Source: Bradyrhizobium sp. 186
GTDB taxonomy: Bacteria; Pseudomonadota; Alphaproteobacteria; Rhizobiales; Xanthobacteraceae
Assembly: GCF_023101685.1 (NCBI RefSeq)
Contig: NZ_CP082164.1
Span: 6,944,001 to 7,008,000, forward strand
DNA length: 64,000 nucleotides
Direction of reading: 5' to 3'
Shown here: positions 27,051 to 36,474 of the stretch, piece by piece
Position numbering within the stretch: the stretch's first letter is position 1
Layout: every line of letters starts with the position of its first letter
Position numbers and translations under genes: made by a program
Notes under the pieces: generated by a model
Told to the model about the DNA's origin: nothing
The model's input: only the letters and a program-made list of their open reading frames with translations
Database searches by the model: none

Positions 27051-27568
27051 GTCGTGCGGTTGGACCTAGGCGCGCTCCGGCGGATTGAGCTAGCGATTTC
27101 GCCCTTGCCAAGACGATGGTCCCATGCCGACATTCATAATGCTCATCCCTCTGAATCCGGATGCCGTTCACTCATCCGTACTTTTGGCCATGCCCAAACC
27201 CGAAATCTGGTCAGCGACTGAATGGGATCGATTCAAGGAAATCGTTCGGACGCTTCCGGGTTCGGCCCGTGCCCGCTTGTACGGTCTATGCGACCGCGGC
27301 AACCTGAAGAGTGCTCCGTCGCCTGCCGATCACCGAGCGGCGAGCCGTCGGCGGTAAAGGCTGGCGACATGCCAAACTGCTCCAGAAGGGTGATAGCGAG
27401 GACCGTGTCGCATCGACGGCGCCTTTGTTGCGGGTGTGACCTCGGGGCGCGCGGAACTTTGCATGGGCTATTCGATTGTCGAAACAGGCACTCTCATGGC
27501 CGAAGCCGATGAGCTTCGATTGAACCTCCATGGTGAAGGAAATCAGACCGATCACTGGATCTACAGAG
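27051..27568. other. Intergenic, nothing recognised
   Basis: About 520 bases between the comA-like 3' end and the nucleotidyltransferase. Short frames on both strands have no recognisable domain. It should contain the promoter of the next gene pair. Confidence 0.4.
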
Positions 27569-28321
27569 ATGATCGATGCGGCCGCTGAGCCGACCGCGCC
27601 ATCGGCCGGCGCCGAGGTGTTTTACACTCAGGCCTTGCGCGAGCTCGCGAAGCTGGACCTACCGTTTCTTTTGGCCGGCACGTATGCGCTCAGCGCCTAT
27701 ACCGGCGTGGTGCGCGCGACCAAAGATCTCGATATCGTGTGCAAGCCGACTGACTATCCCCGCGTTCTCAACCACTTCCGCAACCTCGGATACACCGTCG
27801 CAATCGAGGACGAACGCTGGCTCGGCAAGGTCTTCCAGGACGAGCACTTTTTCGATGTGATCTTCGCGTTCTGGCATGGCATGGCTCCCGTGACCGACCA
27901 ATGGTTTGAATCCGCGCCGCGCATCGAGGTGTTGGGTACGAAGATGCGCGTCATCGCCCCGACGGAGTTGATCTGGTCCAAGGCGTTCGTCCAGCTGCGG
28001 CACCGTTACGACGGCCCGGATATCGCGCATCTCATTCTCAAGCAGCACGATCAGATCGACTGGCGGCGTCTGCTTGCCTACATGGAGCTGCATTGGGAGG
28101 TGCTTCTGGCACATCTACTCAACTTCCGCTGGGCCTATCCGAGCGAGCGCGATTGCGTGCCGCGCTGGCTGATGGACGAACTGGTCGCCCGCCTGAAGAC
28201 CCAGTTCGAACTTCCTCCTCCGCGCGTGAAGATATGTCGGGGGCGCCTGTTTTCGCAGGTCGATTATGCCCCGGCCGTTGAGGAATGGGGCTTTGCCGAC
28301 GCAGACCAGGATAGTGAGTAG
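27569..28321 (+). CDS. Nucleotidyltransferase-fold protein
   Basis: About 250 residues. FLLAGTYALSAYTGVVRATK followed by DLDIVCKP is the GxxA...R.T.DxD signature of small minimal nucleotidyltransferases of the DUF6036/AbiEii-like group, with the metal-binding DLD. A further acidic pair, FFDVIF, follows at about 50 residues, as in the family. An in-frame start at 27530 is possible. It overlaps closely with the metallophosphoesterase gene (4-nt gap), so the products probably act together. Confidence 0.75.
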   Translation: MIDAAAEPTAPSAGAEVFYTQALRELAKLDLPFLLAGTYALSAYTGVVRATKDLDIVCKPTDYPRVLNHFRNLGYTVAIEDERWLGKVFQDEHFFDVIFAFWHGMAPVTDQWFESAPRIEVLGTKMRVIAPTELIWSKAFVQLRHRYDGPDIAHLILKQHDQIDWRRLLAYMELHWEVLLAHLLNFRWAYPSERDCVPRWLMDELVARLKTQFELPPPRVKICRGRLFSQVDYAPAVEEWGFADADQDSE

Positions 28322-28325
28322 CGCG

Positions 28326-29048
28326 ATGTCCGAAAAACCCGACACGCTCACCTTCGCTGCCATTGGCGATCTCCACGTGAAGGAGGACCGCACGTTGTCC
28401 TTCCGGGAGCTCTTCGCCGAGCTCTCGACCAAGGCCCAGGTGCTCGTCCTTTGCGGCGACCTCACTGACCTCGGCAAGCCGTCCGAAGCGGAACTTCTGG
28501 CGGAGGATTTGCGCGCCTGCTCCATTCCCGTTGTCGGCGTGCTCGGAAATCACGACTACGAATCCGGGCAGACTGAAGACGTAAGGCGCATTTTGAAGGG
28601 CGCCGGGATGCACCTGCTCAACGGGCAGTCGTACGAAATCGACGGTGTCGCCTTCGTCGGGGTGAAGGGATTCATCGGTGGGTTCGGCCGTCGCATGCTC
28701 GCTTCGTTCGGCGAGGCCGTCGTCAAGAGCTTGGTCGCCGAAGCCGTCAACGAAGCGACGCGCCTCGAAAATGCGATGCGCGCGGTAGCGAGCAAGCAGG
28801 CTGTCGTCGTTCTTCACTATGCGCCGATTCTCGATACGGTCGAGGGCGAGCCACTAGAGATACTCCCGTTCCTCGGTTCGTCACGTCTCGGCGAAACGAT
28901 CGATCGATTTAAAGTGAGCGCGGTCGTGCATGGCCATGCTCATCAGGGCCGCTATGAAGGCCGCACGCCCGGAGGCGCGCGGGTCTACAACGTGGCCCGA
29001 TCAATCGAGAAGCCAACCGGTCGACCCTATGCCTTGATTGAGGTCTGA
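28326..29048 (+). CDS. Calcineurin-type metallophosphoesterase
   Basis: 240 residues. The five metallophosphoesterase motifs are visible: AIGDLHVKE (motif I, DxH), LCGDLTDLG (II, GDxxD), VLGNHDYE (III, GNHD), VLHYAPI (IV) and VVHGHAHQG (V, GHxH). No signal peptide. Four nt downstream of the nucleotidyltransferase. Substrate unknown; candidates are nucleotides, phosphoproteins or an adduct made by its neighbour. Confidence 0.92.
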   Translation: MSEKPDTLTFAAIGDLHVKEDRTLSFRELFAELSTKAQVLVLCGDLTDLGKPSEAELLAEDLRACSIPVVGVLGNHDYESGQTEDVRRILKGAGMHLLNGQSYEIDGVAFVGVKGFIGGFGRRMLASFGEAVVKSLVAEAVNEATRLENAMRAVASKQAVVVLHYAPILDTVEGEPLEILPFLGSSRLGETIDRFKVSAVVHGHAHQGRYEGRTPGGARVYNVARSIEKPTGRPYALIEV

Positions 29049-29128
29049 GCCGAGCGTCCCCCGCCGGACCGCAACAATCGAGCGTTTGAAAGCGGGTTGC
29101 CGGTTGGGCCGAAACCTCTCCGCCGCGC

Positions 29129-29531
29129 TCAGCTCAAATTGAACGTAATGCCCAGCGCGACGAGACCGAGCGCCACCGCTGCGAGTGGCAATAACATATC
29201 GATTGCAGCATCGCTGCTCTTGAGCTTGCTTTGCCAGACTTCGGTCGACCCCTTCATCCATTTCCGGAAGCCCTTATTGGTCTTCAGCGTTGGTGGTCGT
29301 GCCTGACCTGCGCGCCATATTCTCCAAAGCAGGTATGGAAGGAGCACCGCGACGAACAGAAAAACGCTAGCATGGCGAGGGGAAGCTCGATATCGCTCTG
29401 CCGGTCAAAGGCCGCCCAGGCTGCCACGACGAAAAAACCACAAGACCAATTGCGGCCTTGTAGACCAAAGGATGAATCCCCGATGGGGCGTTCGTTGCGG
29501 GTTCGCGGCGCTGCTCGAGAGGTTTGTTCAT
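29129..29531 (-). pseudogene. Small membrane protein with two homopolymer frameshifts
   Basis: Read in three frames this gives one protein of about 133 residues. MNKPLEQRREPATNAP and HPLVYKAAIGLVV lead to the first break at an A6 run (29432-29437, plus strand). FFVVAAWAAFDRQSDIELPL and AMLAFF lead to the second break at an A5 run (29360-29364). LFVAVLLPYLLWRIWRAGQA and SSDAAIDMLLPLAAVALGLV then reach the stop. One extra T in each run (coding strand) restores the frame. Three TM segments. Either decayed or mis-sequenced. Confidence 0.65.
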
Positions 29532-29740
29532 TGCCGCTCTCCAGCACAATCTTGAGAAACAGGTGCCCGCCGAAGCAATGCCACACGGGCATGTGATCTT
29601 ACGACAATGGAATTCGTCGGGCAGAAGTTTCATGAAAGATGGCTGGTGGTTCATTAAAGGTGAGTAATGCGACCGCACGCCGATGGAACTGCCTGAACGG
29701 TAATTTTGTTGGCTTCACGTCGGTCAAGCGGGAACAAGCG

Positions 29741-30967
29741 ATGGAAGCGGAGATGGTTCGTGGAGATTTGACTCTCGATTGGCGTCGACCCTCCGTTATC
29801 GGCGGAACAGTCGCTGTCGTGATTCTTATGGTCGCCAGCATGGCGCAGGCACAGACCGTTAATTCTCGTGGTCAGCCTCTTCCGGGGGCCGGGCCCGTGA
29901 CATTGCAGCATCGGGTTGCGGATGCCGGACATGATGGAGGACCTGGCAATTTCACCGATCTCGCCGAGAAAGTTGCACCGGCTGTGATTGCGGTCAGCGC
30001 CAAGACTGGTGCAACGCTCGGAGCGTTTCCGAACCAACGGCGCGGCCCCAGAAACGAAAGTCCGGCTCCGGATACTCGTGAGCAGGGACAGGGACAGGGA
30101 CAGGACAGGGTCGAACTGGTCTCGATGGGGTCGGGCTTCTTCATCTCGCCAGACGGTTATGCCGTGACCAACAGCCACGTCGTGGAAGATAGCGAAATGG
30201 CCGAGATTCGCACCAGTGACAACAAGCCCTATTCCGCCAAGGTCATAGGAAAGGATTCGCTAAGCGATCTTGCCCTGATCAAGGTCGAGGGGCGCAGCGA
30301 TTTCGCTTACGTAAAGCTCGCCGACCAGCCGCCGCGTGTCGGTGATTGGGTGCTTGCCGTCGGCAATTCGTTCGGCCTCGGAGGCTCGGTCACGGCCGGT
30401 ATCGTTTCAGCGCGCGAGCGCAATCTCGAGACCGGTTCGTCGGAGGATTTCCTTCAGATCGACGCGCCGATCAACAACGGCGCTTCCGGCGGTCCAAGCT
30501 TCAATACCCAAGGTGAGGTCGTCGGCGTCAACAGCATGATCCTTTCACCCGGGGGAGGCTCCGCGGGCGTCGCCTTCGCAATCCCCGCCGACACGGTCGA
30601 GGCGGTGATACCGCAACAGAAGGACAAGGGCGCGGTGATGCGCGGGTGGATCGGGGCGGAAGTTCAATCGGTCACCCCTGACATCGCCGAGAACCTTGCC
30701 ATGGACAATCCTCATGGCGCGATCGTGGTCAGTGTTCAGAGTAACGGCCCGGCTGCGAAGGCCGGCTTAAGAAGCGGGGACGTGATCTCCTCGGTGGGTA
30801 ACGAGCCGATCAGGAGCGCCCACGAACTGACCAAGAAGATCCATGTGATGGCGCCAGGCTCTTCCGCGCAGTTCACTGTGCTGCAGCAAGGAAAAGAGAG
30901 CCCCTTGAGCGTGACCCTGGGCCGGCTGCCCGACCAATCCAGGTCGCCCGCGGCCAATCCAAGATAA
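29741..30967 (+). CDS. Do/HtrA-type periplasmic serine protease
   Basis: 408 residues. Signal or anchor at about 17-37, a Gln/Gly-rich linker (REQGQGQGQ), then the trypsin-like domain with His146 (NSHVVED), Asp176 (SDLALIKV) and Ser249 in NNGASGGPSFN. GASGGP replaces the usual GNSGGP. One PDZ domain follows (GWIGAEVQSVTPDIAENLAM, GPAAKAGLRSGDVISSVGNE); the second PDZ of DegP is absent. Quality-control protease of the envelope. Start at 29741 is favoured by GGGAAC upstream; 29753 is an alternative. Confidence 0.9.
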   Translation: MEAEMVRGDLTLDWRRPSVIGGTVAVVILMVASMAQAQTVNSRGQPLPGAGPVTLQHRVADAGHDGGPGNFTDLAEKVAPAVIAVSAKTGATLGAFPNQRRGPRNESPAPDTREQGQGQGQDRVELVSMGSGFFISPDGYAVTNSHVVEDSEMAEIRTSDNKPYSAKVIGKDSLSDLALIKVEGRSDFAYVKLADQPPRVGDWVLAVGNSFGLGGSVTAGIVSARERNLETGSSEDFLQIDAPINNGASGGPSFNTQGEVVGVNSMILSPGGGSAGVAFAIPADTVEAVIPQQKDKGAVMRGWIGAEVQSVTPDIAENLAMDNPHGAIVVSVQSNGPAAKAGLRSGDVISSVGNEPIRSAHELTKKIHVMAPGSSAQFTVLQQGKESPLSVTLGRLPDQSRSPAANPR

Positions 30968-31139
30968 CGCGCGCAGCGGCTCCGCGCCGAGTTGTGTTGG
31001 GCGCGCAGGCCGCTGCTTGGTGGCAACGCCCGCGCGAGTCCATGACCCGCCCAATCGCGGGACGCTTCCGAGTTTTTTACCTCGGACCCGTGACCGTACT
31101 ATCCCAAAGCGAGGAACGAGGTCGATTAGGACGTTGCTT

Positions 31140-31358
31140 TCAACAATCGCTATATTTGGGATTAGGTCCGTCAAGGAGCGACCGCAGGTACCCGAGGCCG
31201 AGATTGGTCACTTCATTAGGATCACGTTTTCCGGCAGACCATAGCAATTCGATGTATGTAGAAACACGCCGTCGTAATTCATTTTCGGAGTATGTATCAG
31301 CAATCGGCTGAACATCTGCGGCGGCCGCTATGATCTTATCAACCAGATCACCAATCAT
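31140..31358 (-). CDS. Small hypothetical protein
   Basis: 72 residues: MIGDLVDKIIAAAADVQPIA, then YSENELRRRVSTYIELLWSA and NEVTNLGLGYLRSLLDGPNP. Balanced amphipathic helices and a clean frame in an otherwise empty stretch suggest a real gene. No family recognised; no good ribosome binding site seen. Confidence 0.5.
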   Translation of the reverse strand: MIGDLVDKIIAAAADVQPIADTYSENELRRRVSTYIELLWSAGKRDPNEVTNLGLGYLRSLLDGPNPKYSDC

Positions 31359-31413
31359 CGAAATTACTCGAAGAAACTAGATAGCGTTAGTGCGACAGCC
31401 GCGGTTGATCGTG

Positions 31414-31590
31414 TCAAGGCTCCTTGGAGGACAGCCATCCTTGAGCCATTTCGGCGTGCCGAGCACGGCGCAATAGCCTGTCGCGCTCGATCCCTGGCGG
31501 AGTGCCCAGAGCCTGCTTGCGCAGACGTTGTGCCTCTTCGGTGAAGCATTGCGCAATAGTCGTAGATTGCTGCAGTTGAGATTGGACCAT
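31414..31590 (-). CDS. Small conserved hypothetical protein
   Basis: 58 residues: MVQSQLQQSTTIAQCFTEEA, then QRLRKQALGTPPGIERDRLL and RRARHAEMAQGWLSSKEP. GAGGAG is 7 nt before the ATG at 31590. The L.PGxERDxLLRRARxAExAxxW pattern is recurrent in Bradyrhizobium small proteins. It is divergent from the similar gene at 31667 with overlapping upstream regions. Confidence 0.7.
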   Translation of the reverse strand: MVQSQLQQSTTIAQCFTEEAQRLRKQALGTPPGIERDRLLRRARHAEMAQGWLSSKEP

Positions 31591-31666
31591 GGTGCCGCTC
31601 CTCTGCTGGATAGGCGGGAGCACAACCGGCATTCTCATCACGCCTAGTCTAGAAGGGAGGTTGACA

Positions 31667-31900
31667 GTGGAAAAGGTGCAACGCTTGCGCGCGATGGGTT
31701 CGCTGTGTCGTCAACAGGCCGCGTACAACAGCATCAACAATTGGAAGCTTCTCGCGGAAGCCGAATACTGGGAGCACCTAGCCCATCTTGAGCTGTCTTC
31801 CTACTTCCAAGAATGCAATGCCACTGGCTCGAATGGCCTAGCGCAGCTTCAAACAGTCACAAACGCGAATGACACGCTGGAGACGATTGCCACCGCGTGA
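31667..31900 (+). CDS. Small conserved hypothetical protein
   Basis: 77 residues from a GTG with GGGAGG 6 nt upstream: EKVQRLRAMGSLCRQQAAYN, then WKLLAEAEYWEHLAHLELSS. The helical LRAMGxLCRQxAAxxxxxxWxLLAEAExWE pattern resembles the divergent neighbour at 31414, so both may belong to one group of short helical proteins. Function unknown. Confidence 0.7.
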   Translation: MEKVQRLRAMGSLCRQQAAYNSINNWKLLAEAEYWEHLAHLELSSYFQECNATGSNGLAQLQTVTNANDTLETIATA

Positions 31901-31929
31901 GAACTGAGGCTGTCGTATGCGTTCCTCAT

Positions 31930-32125
31930 CACCGCGCTTCTCACAGGGCACCGCGGGGCTGATCTCGACCACCTCGTAAGGCGCATCGAAGATGCCGTCG
32001 GGGCGCTGCGTGAGCAGACGCGTGAGGTTCTTCTTGCGGAGGTGCAACGGCAAATGCTGAAGCCGGCCGGGGCGAGCGATGGTCACGCCGTGTTGCGGTT
32101 CAGCGCAGCATTTTTTCGAAGTCAA
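31930..32125 (-). pseudogene. ATP-dependent DNA ligase (LigD-type) remnant
   Basis: RPGRLQHLPLHLRKKNLTRL then LTQRPDGIFDAPYEVVEISP resembles the segment of LigD-type ATP-dependent ligases that reads LR.LPL..RK..LARLL.RRP.GI....E. Both sides of this stretch are non-homologous, so only about 45 codons survive. Assignment is by recollection of the family. Confidence 0.45.
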
Positions 32126-32254
32126 TTCTTTGATGAACTGAAAGACGCATTACCCATGGTCGAGGTCATCTCGTACGATGGGAGCAAGTCATTTGGGTCT
32201 GTAACTCAGGGGAGGGCAGCTCTTTGTCAGTGAGTCCTGCTGCGCCCGGCTGAC

Positions 32255-33319
32255 CTATGAAATCGGCAGGCGCCTGTCGCGTCTCACCTTCTCGATTGCC
32301 GAGTGGGACAGCTGAGACACCCTGGATGGAAGCCTTGCGCTACCTTGGGCCAATAGTTTGCGTTCCCAAGCGAGCGCGTGGCGGACGATCAGGGAAAGAT
32401 CATCCCATTGGGGCCGCCAGCCCAGCAGATTGCGTATCCGTTCCGCCGACGCAACGATCTCCGCCGGATCGCCAGGCCGGCGGGCGGCAAGTTCGACAGG
32501 AAAGCCGTTTTCGGATTCGTGGCGCATGGCCTCGATCACCTGCAAGACCGAAAAGCCGCGGCCGTAGCCGCAATTTAGTGTTAGGGACTCTCCACCAGCG
32601 CGCAGGTATGAAAGCGCGTGATAGTGGGCGTTTACGAGGTCGCTCACGTGGATATAGTCGCGAATGCAGGTCCCATCAGGCGTGGGATAATCGGTGCCGA
32701 AAACCTGCATCTTCTCTCGGAGACCCACGGCGGTTTCCGCTGCAACCTTGACAAGATGCGTTGCCCCTCGCGTTGCCTGTCCAGTGCGCAGAGCAGGATC
32801 GGCGCCTGCTACGTTGAAATACCTCAAGATGACGTAGCGTAGGCCATGAGCGCGTGCAGCATCACGCAGCATTGTTTCGGCCATGAATTTAGATGAGCCG
32901 TAAGGTGAAATAGGCGCAATGGGTGTCTCTTCCGTGACAGGATTTGCCGGCGGATTGCCGTACACTGCAGCCGTCGATGAGAGGATGAAACGCCGCACTC
33001 CGCTCCTGATTGCGATCTCGAACAGGCTTCGGGAATTTGCGGTGTTGTTGCGATAATATCGAAGCGGTTCCGCAACCGACTCTGGAACAACGACAGAAGC
33101 CGCAAAATGAATGATCTCCGAAATCCCATACTTCGCGATCAGCGACGCAACTCGCCGGTGATCCCCGACGTCCCCAACGAGAACCGAAACTCCGGGTATT
33201 GCCCATTCGAAGCCCGATGAAAAATCATCGATCACGACGGGCTGTTCGCCGCGATCAGCGAGTTCGTACACCATGTGGCTCCCAATGTATCCGGCACCAC
33301 CGGTGATAAGGATCGCCAT
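32255..33319 (-). CDS. galE: UDP-glucose 4-epimerase
   Basis: 354 residues, extended SDR fold. NAD-binding ITGGAGYIGSHMVYELADRG, then LSSTAAVYGNP with the catalytic Ser/Thr, ISPYGSSKFMAE with the YxxxK pair, and PDGTCIRDYIHVSDLVNAH, LNCGYGRGFSVLQVIEA typical of GalE. Interconverts UDP-glucose and UDP-galactose for surface polysaccharides (ExoB role in rhizobia). It sits beside a glycosyltransferase cassette. Confidence 0.95.
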   Translation of the reverse strand: MAILITGGAGYIGSHMVYELADRGEQPVVIDDFSSGFEWAIPGVSVLVGDVGDHRRVASLIAKYGISEIIHFAASVVVPESVAEPLRYYRNNTANSRSLFEIAIRSGVRRFILSSTAAVYGNPPANPVTEETPIAPISPYGSSKFMAETMLRDAARAHGLRYVILRYFNVAGADPALRTGQATRGATHLVKVAAETAVGLREKMQVFGTDYPTPDGTCIRDYIHVSDLVNAHYHALSYLRAGGESLTLNCGYGRGFSVLQVIEAMRHESENGFPVELAARRPGDPAEIVASAERIRNLLGWRPQWDDLSLIVRHALAWERKLLAQGSARLPSRVSQLSHSAIEKVRRDRRLPIS

Positions 33320-33641
33320 TGCTTACTTGCCTTAAGAGACCTGATTTGAGACTTCGGAACAAAGTTCCCTTCAGGCGCGTTATGAAAGCCCATGCCCAGG
33401 ACAACACTTGAGGTGCGCTGGGGGTCCGTTCCCGATTAAACGGTTTGAGGGGGTGTCGCCTGATGTGATGCAGGTGCGGCGGCGTTGGCCGAGAGCAGAA
33501 CTCGATCCGCCGCTTGAAATTCCTCGTGCAGCCACTCGATCGTATTGGTGGTCGTAGCGATGTGGCGATTCCACCGCGCGAATTCCCACCACATTCCAGG
33601 CGGTACCAGTGCGTTGTCATACAACCAGTTAAGGACAATGC
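33320..33641. other. Intergenic, nothing recognised
   Basis: 322 bases between divergent galE and the PMT-like gene. A minus-strand frame ending LSANAAAPASHQATPPQTV has no clear start or domain. Likely promoter region for both genes. Confidence 0.35.
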
Positions 33642-35339
33642 ATGGCGCTTGAAGAGGTGGATGGCGATGGCTCTGGGCTTGCGAGGCCGAAACTCGGCCT
33701 CGCATTTGCCGCTCGCCATGCCGAGACGTTGCTCGTGCTCCTTGTGCTGAGCGTAGCCTTGGTCATCGGGCTCGCGACCGCCGCGGATTACGGGCTGTCA
33801 ACCGACGAATTCAACACCGACGATTACGGCCCCAAGGCGCTTGCCTGGTACGCGAGCGCCTTTGCGGACCGGTCTCAGTTTGAGACGGTCGAAGAATATC
33901 TGTGGATGTATGGACCGTGGTTTCAGATGCTCGTCGCGGCCGTGCAGTCGCTCGAGCTCACGAGCCCGATCACGGTCCGGCACGCTATGACCTTCCTGTT
34001 CGGCCTCGCTGGGCTCGCCGCTGTCGTGCCGATGGCACGGCTCACGGTCGGGTGCTGGGCGGGGTTGACGGCGCTCACCCTGTGCCTGCTGACCGGCTAC
34101 CTGTACGGCAACCTGTTCTTCGCCCCGATCGACGTGCCGTTCCTGTTCGCCATGAGCTGGTCGACGCTCTCGATCGTCCTGATGGTGCGGCAGGAGGTGC
34201 TGAGCTGGCATCTGACCCTTGCGACCGGCCTTGCCACTGGCCTCGCCATTGCGACGCGCACCGGCGGGGTGATCACGCACGCCTACCTCGTCGGTGGCAT
34301 GAGCCTGTGCGCGCTCGAGGAGCTGCTGCGCCATGGCCGCGCGGGCTATGGCCAATTGCGCCAGATCGCCTTGCATACGCTGCTCGTCATCCTCGTCGCC
34401 TGGCTGACGGCGATTGCGCTCTGGCCGTGGTTGCAGACTGGACATCCGCTCATGCAATTCCTCGAGGCCTATCGGCACTTTGCTACGCTCGACACCTCGT
34501 TCGAATTCCAGAACTGGGGTCGGCGCACGTTCACCGATAAACTGCCTGCCTGGTACATCCCCGGACAGCTCGTGGCGCGTTTGCCGGAGGGCTTTTTGGC
34601 GTTGCTGTTGCTCGGCATGGCGGTCTGGATCGGTGCTGCAGGGGCGTGGACGCGCGCCGCCCTCGGCGCCCTGCGTCGGTCCGGCGTCGTGGGACTGCGA
34701 CCAGTCGCGGCCGAGCTCGCAAGATCGCGCGCGGTGCCGGTCGTCACTGCGGCGGCGTTCGGGCCTATCGGGGTGCTCATCCTGCAAGGCTCGACGCTCT
34801 ATGACGGTGTCCGCCACGTATTGTTCGTGATCCCAATGCTCGCCATCGTGGGCGCGCGTGGGCTCACGAGCCTCTTGCCCTTCTTGCGACGCCTCCCGAT
34901 TGTGCCCGCGGCCCTCGGGATCGCGCACACGGCCGCCATCGTGGTGACGCTCGTCATCCTGCATCCGCTCGAATATATCGCAATGAACAGTCTGGCAGGC
35001 GGCGTCGCCGGCGCTTACGGCCGATTCGACCTCGACTATTGGAGCATGGCGGCTCCCGAGGCACTGCGCCGCCTCGAAGGTCGAATTGACGCCGAAGGCC
35101 GGTTCGCGGGCGATCCACCGCGCGTGCTGGTCTGCCTCGGCTGGCGCGAGCAACTGGCCGGCGTGATGTTCCGTCGCAACTGGATTGCCGAAACCAAGCT
35201 GCACAAGGCCGACTACCTGATCGCCACCGAGCGCTGGCCCTGTGCCAACGGCACGACGGCTGTACTGGTTGATGAGGTCACGCGATTTGGCCGCCCGTTC
35301 GCCCAAATCTACGCCAATCGTCATGGGCTCGGCGAGTGA
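33642..35339 (+). CDS. PMT/ArnT-like integral membrane glycosyltransferase
   Basis: 565 residues with 10 to 12 TM helices. After the first helix comes LSTDEFNTDDYGPKALAWYA, an acidic first periplasmic loop like the catalytic D/E pair of GT-C enzymes. FFAPIDVPFLFAMSWSTLS and LATGLAIATRTGG follow the PMT/GT39-like layout. A soluble C-terminal part ends LGE. AAGGAC precedes the ATG. It should transfer a sugar from a polyprenyl phosphate donor, such as that made by the DPM1-like gene convergent with it. Confidence 0.8.
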   Translation: MALEEVDGDGSGLARPKLGLAFAARHAETLLVLLVLSVALVIGLATAADYGLSTDEFNTDDYGPKALAWYASAFADRSQFETVEEYLWMYGPWFQMLVAAVQSLELTSPITVRHAMTFLFGLAGLAAVVPMARLTVGCWAGLTALTLCLLTGYLYGNLFFAPIDVPFLFAMSWSTLSIVLMVRQEVLSWHLTLATGLATGLAIATRTGGVITHAYLVGGMSLCALEELLRHGRAGYGQLRQIALHTLLVILVAWLTAIALWPWLQTGHPLMQFLEAYRHFATLDTSFEFQNWGRRTFTDKLPAWYIPGQLVARLPEGFLALLLLGMAVWIGAAGAWTRAALGALRRSGVVGLRPVAAELARSRAVPVVTAAAFGPIGVLILQGSTLYDGVRHVLFVIPMLAIVGARGLTSLLPFLRRLPIVPAALGIAHTAAIVVTLVILHPLEYIAMNSLAGGVAGAYGRFDLDYWSMAAPEALRRLEGRIDAEGRFAGDPPRVLVCLGWREQLAGVMFRRNWIAETKLHKADYLIATERWPCANGTTAVLVDEVTRFGRPFAQIYANRHGLGE

Positions 35340-35371
35340 CGCCAACTCCCGGTCCGACTTGGCAATGGCAT

Positions 35372-35782
35372 CTACTTCTTCGCCTGCAATTCGATCGGGG
35401 GCGCCTGGGCCTTTTGGCCCAACGTGACCGGGCGACGTTTTCGCGAGGGGTCTGCCTCACGCCGGCTCTCCTTGGCGCGATCGATCGCCACGGCGCGCGC
35501 AAGCCGCGTGATCATGTCGAGCTGGAGCCGCAGCTTGAGATGCAAGTTGAGCATGATCAGCAGGCTGATCACGACCCAGGTGTAGACGATGAGGTCGGAG
35601 CCGCGGCCGATTCCCGCGAAGGCCGCAAGCGCGTTGGCATGCTCCGGTACCCAGACGAAGTAGAGGCCGGCGAGCGCAGCGCCGCTCGCGAGCAGGCCGA
35701 TGATCGGCACCGTCCGGTGCACCGACCAGGCGTAGACCAAAACCAACGCCAGAAAGGCCGTCAGCAACAGCTGCGCGATCAT
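35372..35782 (-). CDS. DUF2304 family membrane protein
   Basis: 136 residues: three TM helices (LLLTAFLALVLVYAWSV; VPIIGLLASGAALAGLYFVW; LIVYTWVVISLLIMLNLHLK) followed by a coiled, charged tail LRLQLDMITRLARAVAIDRA. This is the DUF2304 layout, found beside DPM1-like glycosyltransferases. ATGA overlap with the GT2 gene upstream. Confidence 0.88.
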   Translation of the reverse strand: MIAQLLLTAFLALVLVYAWSVHRTVPIIGLLASGAALAGLYFVWVPEHANALAAFAGIGRGSDLIVYTWVVISLLIMLNLHLKLRLQLDMITRLARAVAIDRAKESRREADPSRKRRPVTLGQKAQAPPIELQAKK

Positions 35783-36474
35783 CGGTAGAGCCTCCGCGCA
35801 AACAGATCGATCAGGATGGTCATCGCATCGGTGATGCGTTGACCCTTGCCCAGCGAATAGGCGCTGTACTCGATGTTCACCGGCACCTCGACAAATCGCA
35901 GGCAGCTCTGGGCGATCTGGTGCAGGATCTCGGACGCGTGCGCCATTCGGTTCTGTCGCAAGAAGATCGCGCGGGCGCCGCGCGCGGTCATCGCCCGAAG
36001 GCCATTGTGGGTATCGGTGACCGGCAGTCCGGTGCTCGCGCGCGTGAACCAGATCGCGGCACTGAGCAGGATGCGGCGCGACACCGGCAGATTGGCGGTC
36101 GCGCCGGTGAGAAAGCGGCTGCCGAGCGCGAAATCGATGCCGGGCTGCTCGATCGCTGCCAGCAGCGCCGCGATGGCCGCGGGGGAATGCTGGCCGTCGG
36201 CGTCGAACGTGACGAGCGCATCCGCACGCTGCTCCAGGACGTAGTCGATGCCGGTCTGCAGCGCGGCGCCCTGGCCGAGGTTGATCGGATGCCGAAGGAC
36301 GACCGCGTCTGCGAGCAACGCGACCTCGCTGGTGCGGTCGGCGGAGCCGTCATCGACCACGACGACCGGGTAACCGGCGCGGCGAATGCCGGACACGACG
36401 CTGCCGACCACCGGCGCTTCATTGTACGCCGGGACAACGACCCAGGGATTGCGAATCCGGCCGGTCATTCTCAT
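35779..36474 (-). CDS. GT2 glycosyltransferase, DPM1-like
   Basis: 231 residues: VVVPAYNEAPVVGSVVSGIR, VVVVDDGSADRTSEVA, NLGQGAALQTGIDYVL, VTFDADGQHSPAAIAALL. These are the nucleotide- and metal-binding DDGS and DADGQH motifs of dolichyl/polyprenyl-phosphate mannosyltransferases. No TM tail, so membrane attachment may come from DUF2304. TAATG overlap with the permease gene. Confidence 0.92.
   Translation of the reverse strand: MRMTGRIRNPWVVVPAYNEAPVVGSVVSGIRRAGYPVVVVDDGSADRTSEVALLADAVVLRHPINLGQGAALQTGIDYVLEQRADALVTFDADGQHSPAAIAALLAAIEQPGIDFALGSRFLTGATANLPVSRRILLSAAIWFTRASTGLPVTDTHNGLRAMTARGARAIFLRQNRMAHASEILHQIAQSCLRFVEVPVNIEYSAYSLGKGQRITDAMTILIDLFARRLYR

Noticed and set aside
33798..35345. 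515-residue minus-strand reading frame
   Set aside because: Antisense to the PMT-like gene, with shadow composition (Arg, Gln, Asp, His rich) and no domain.
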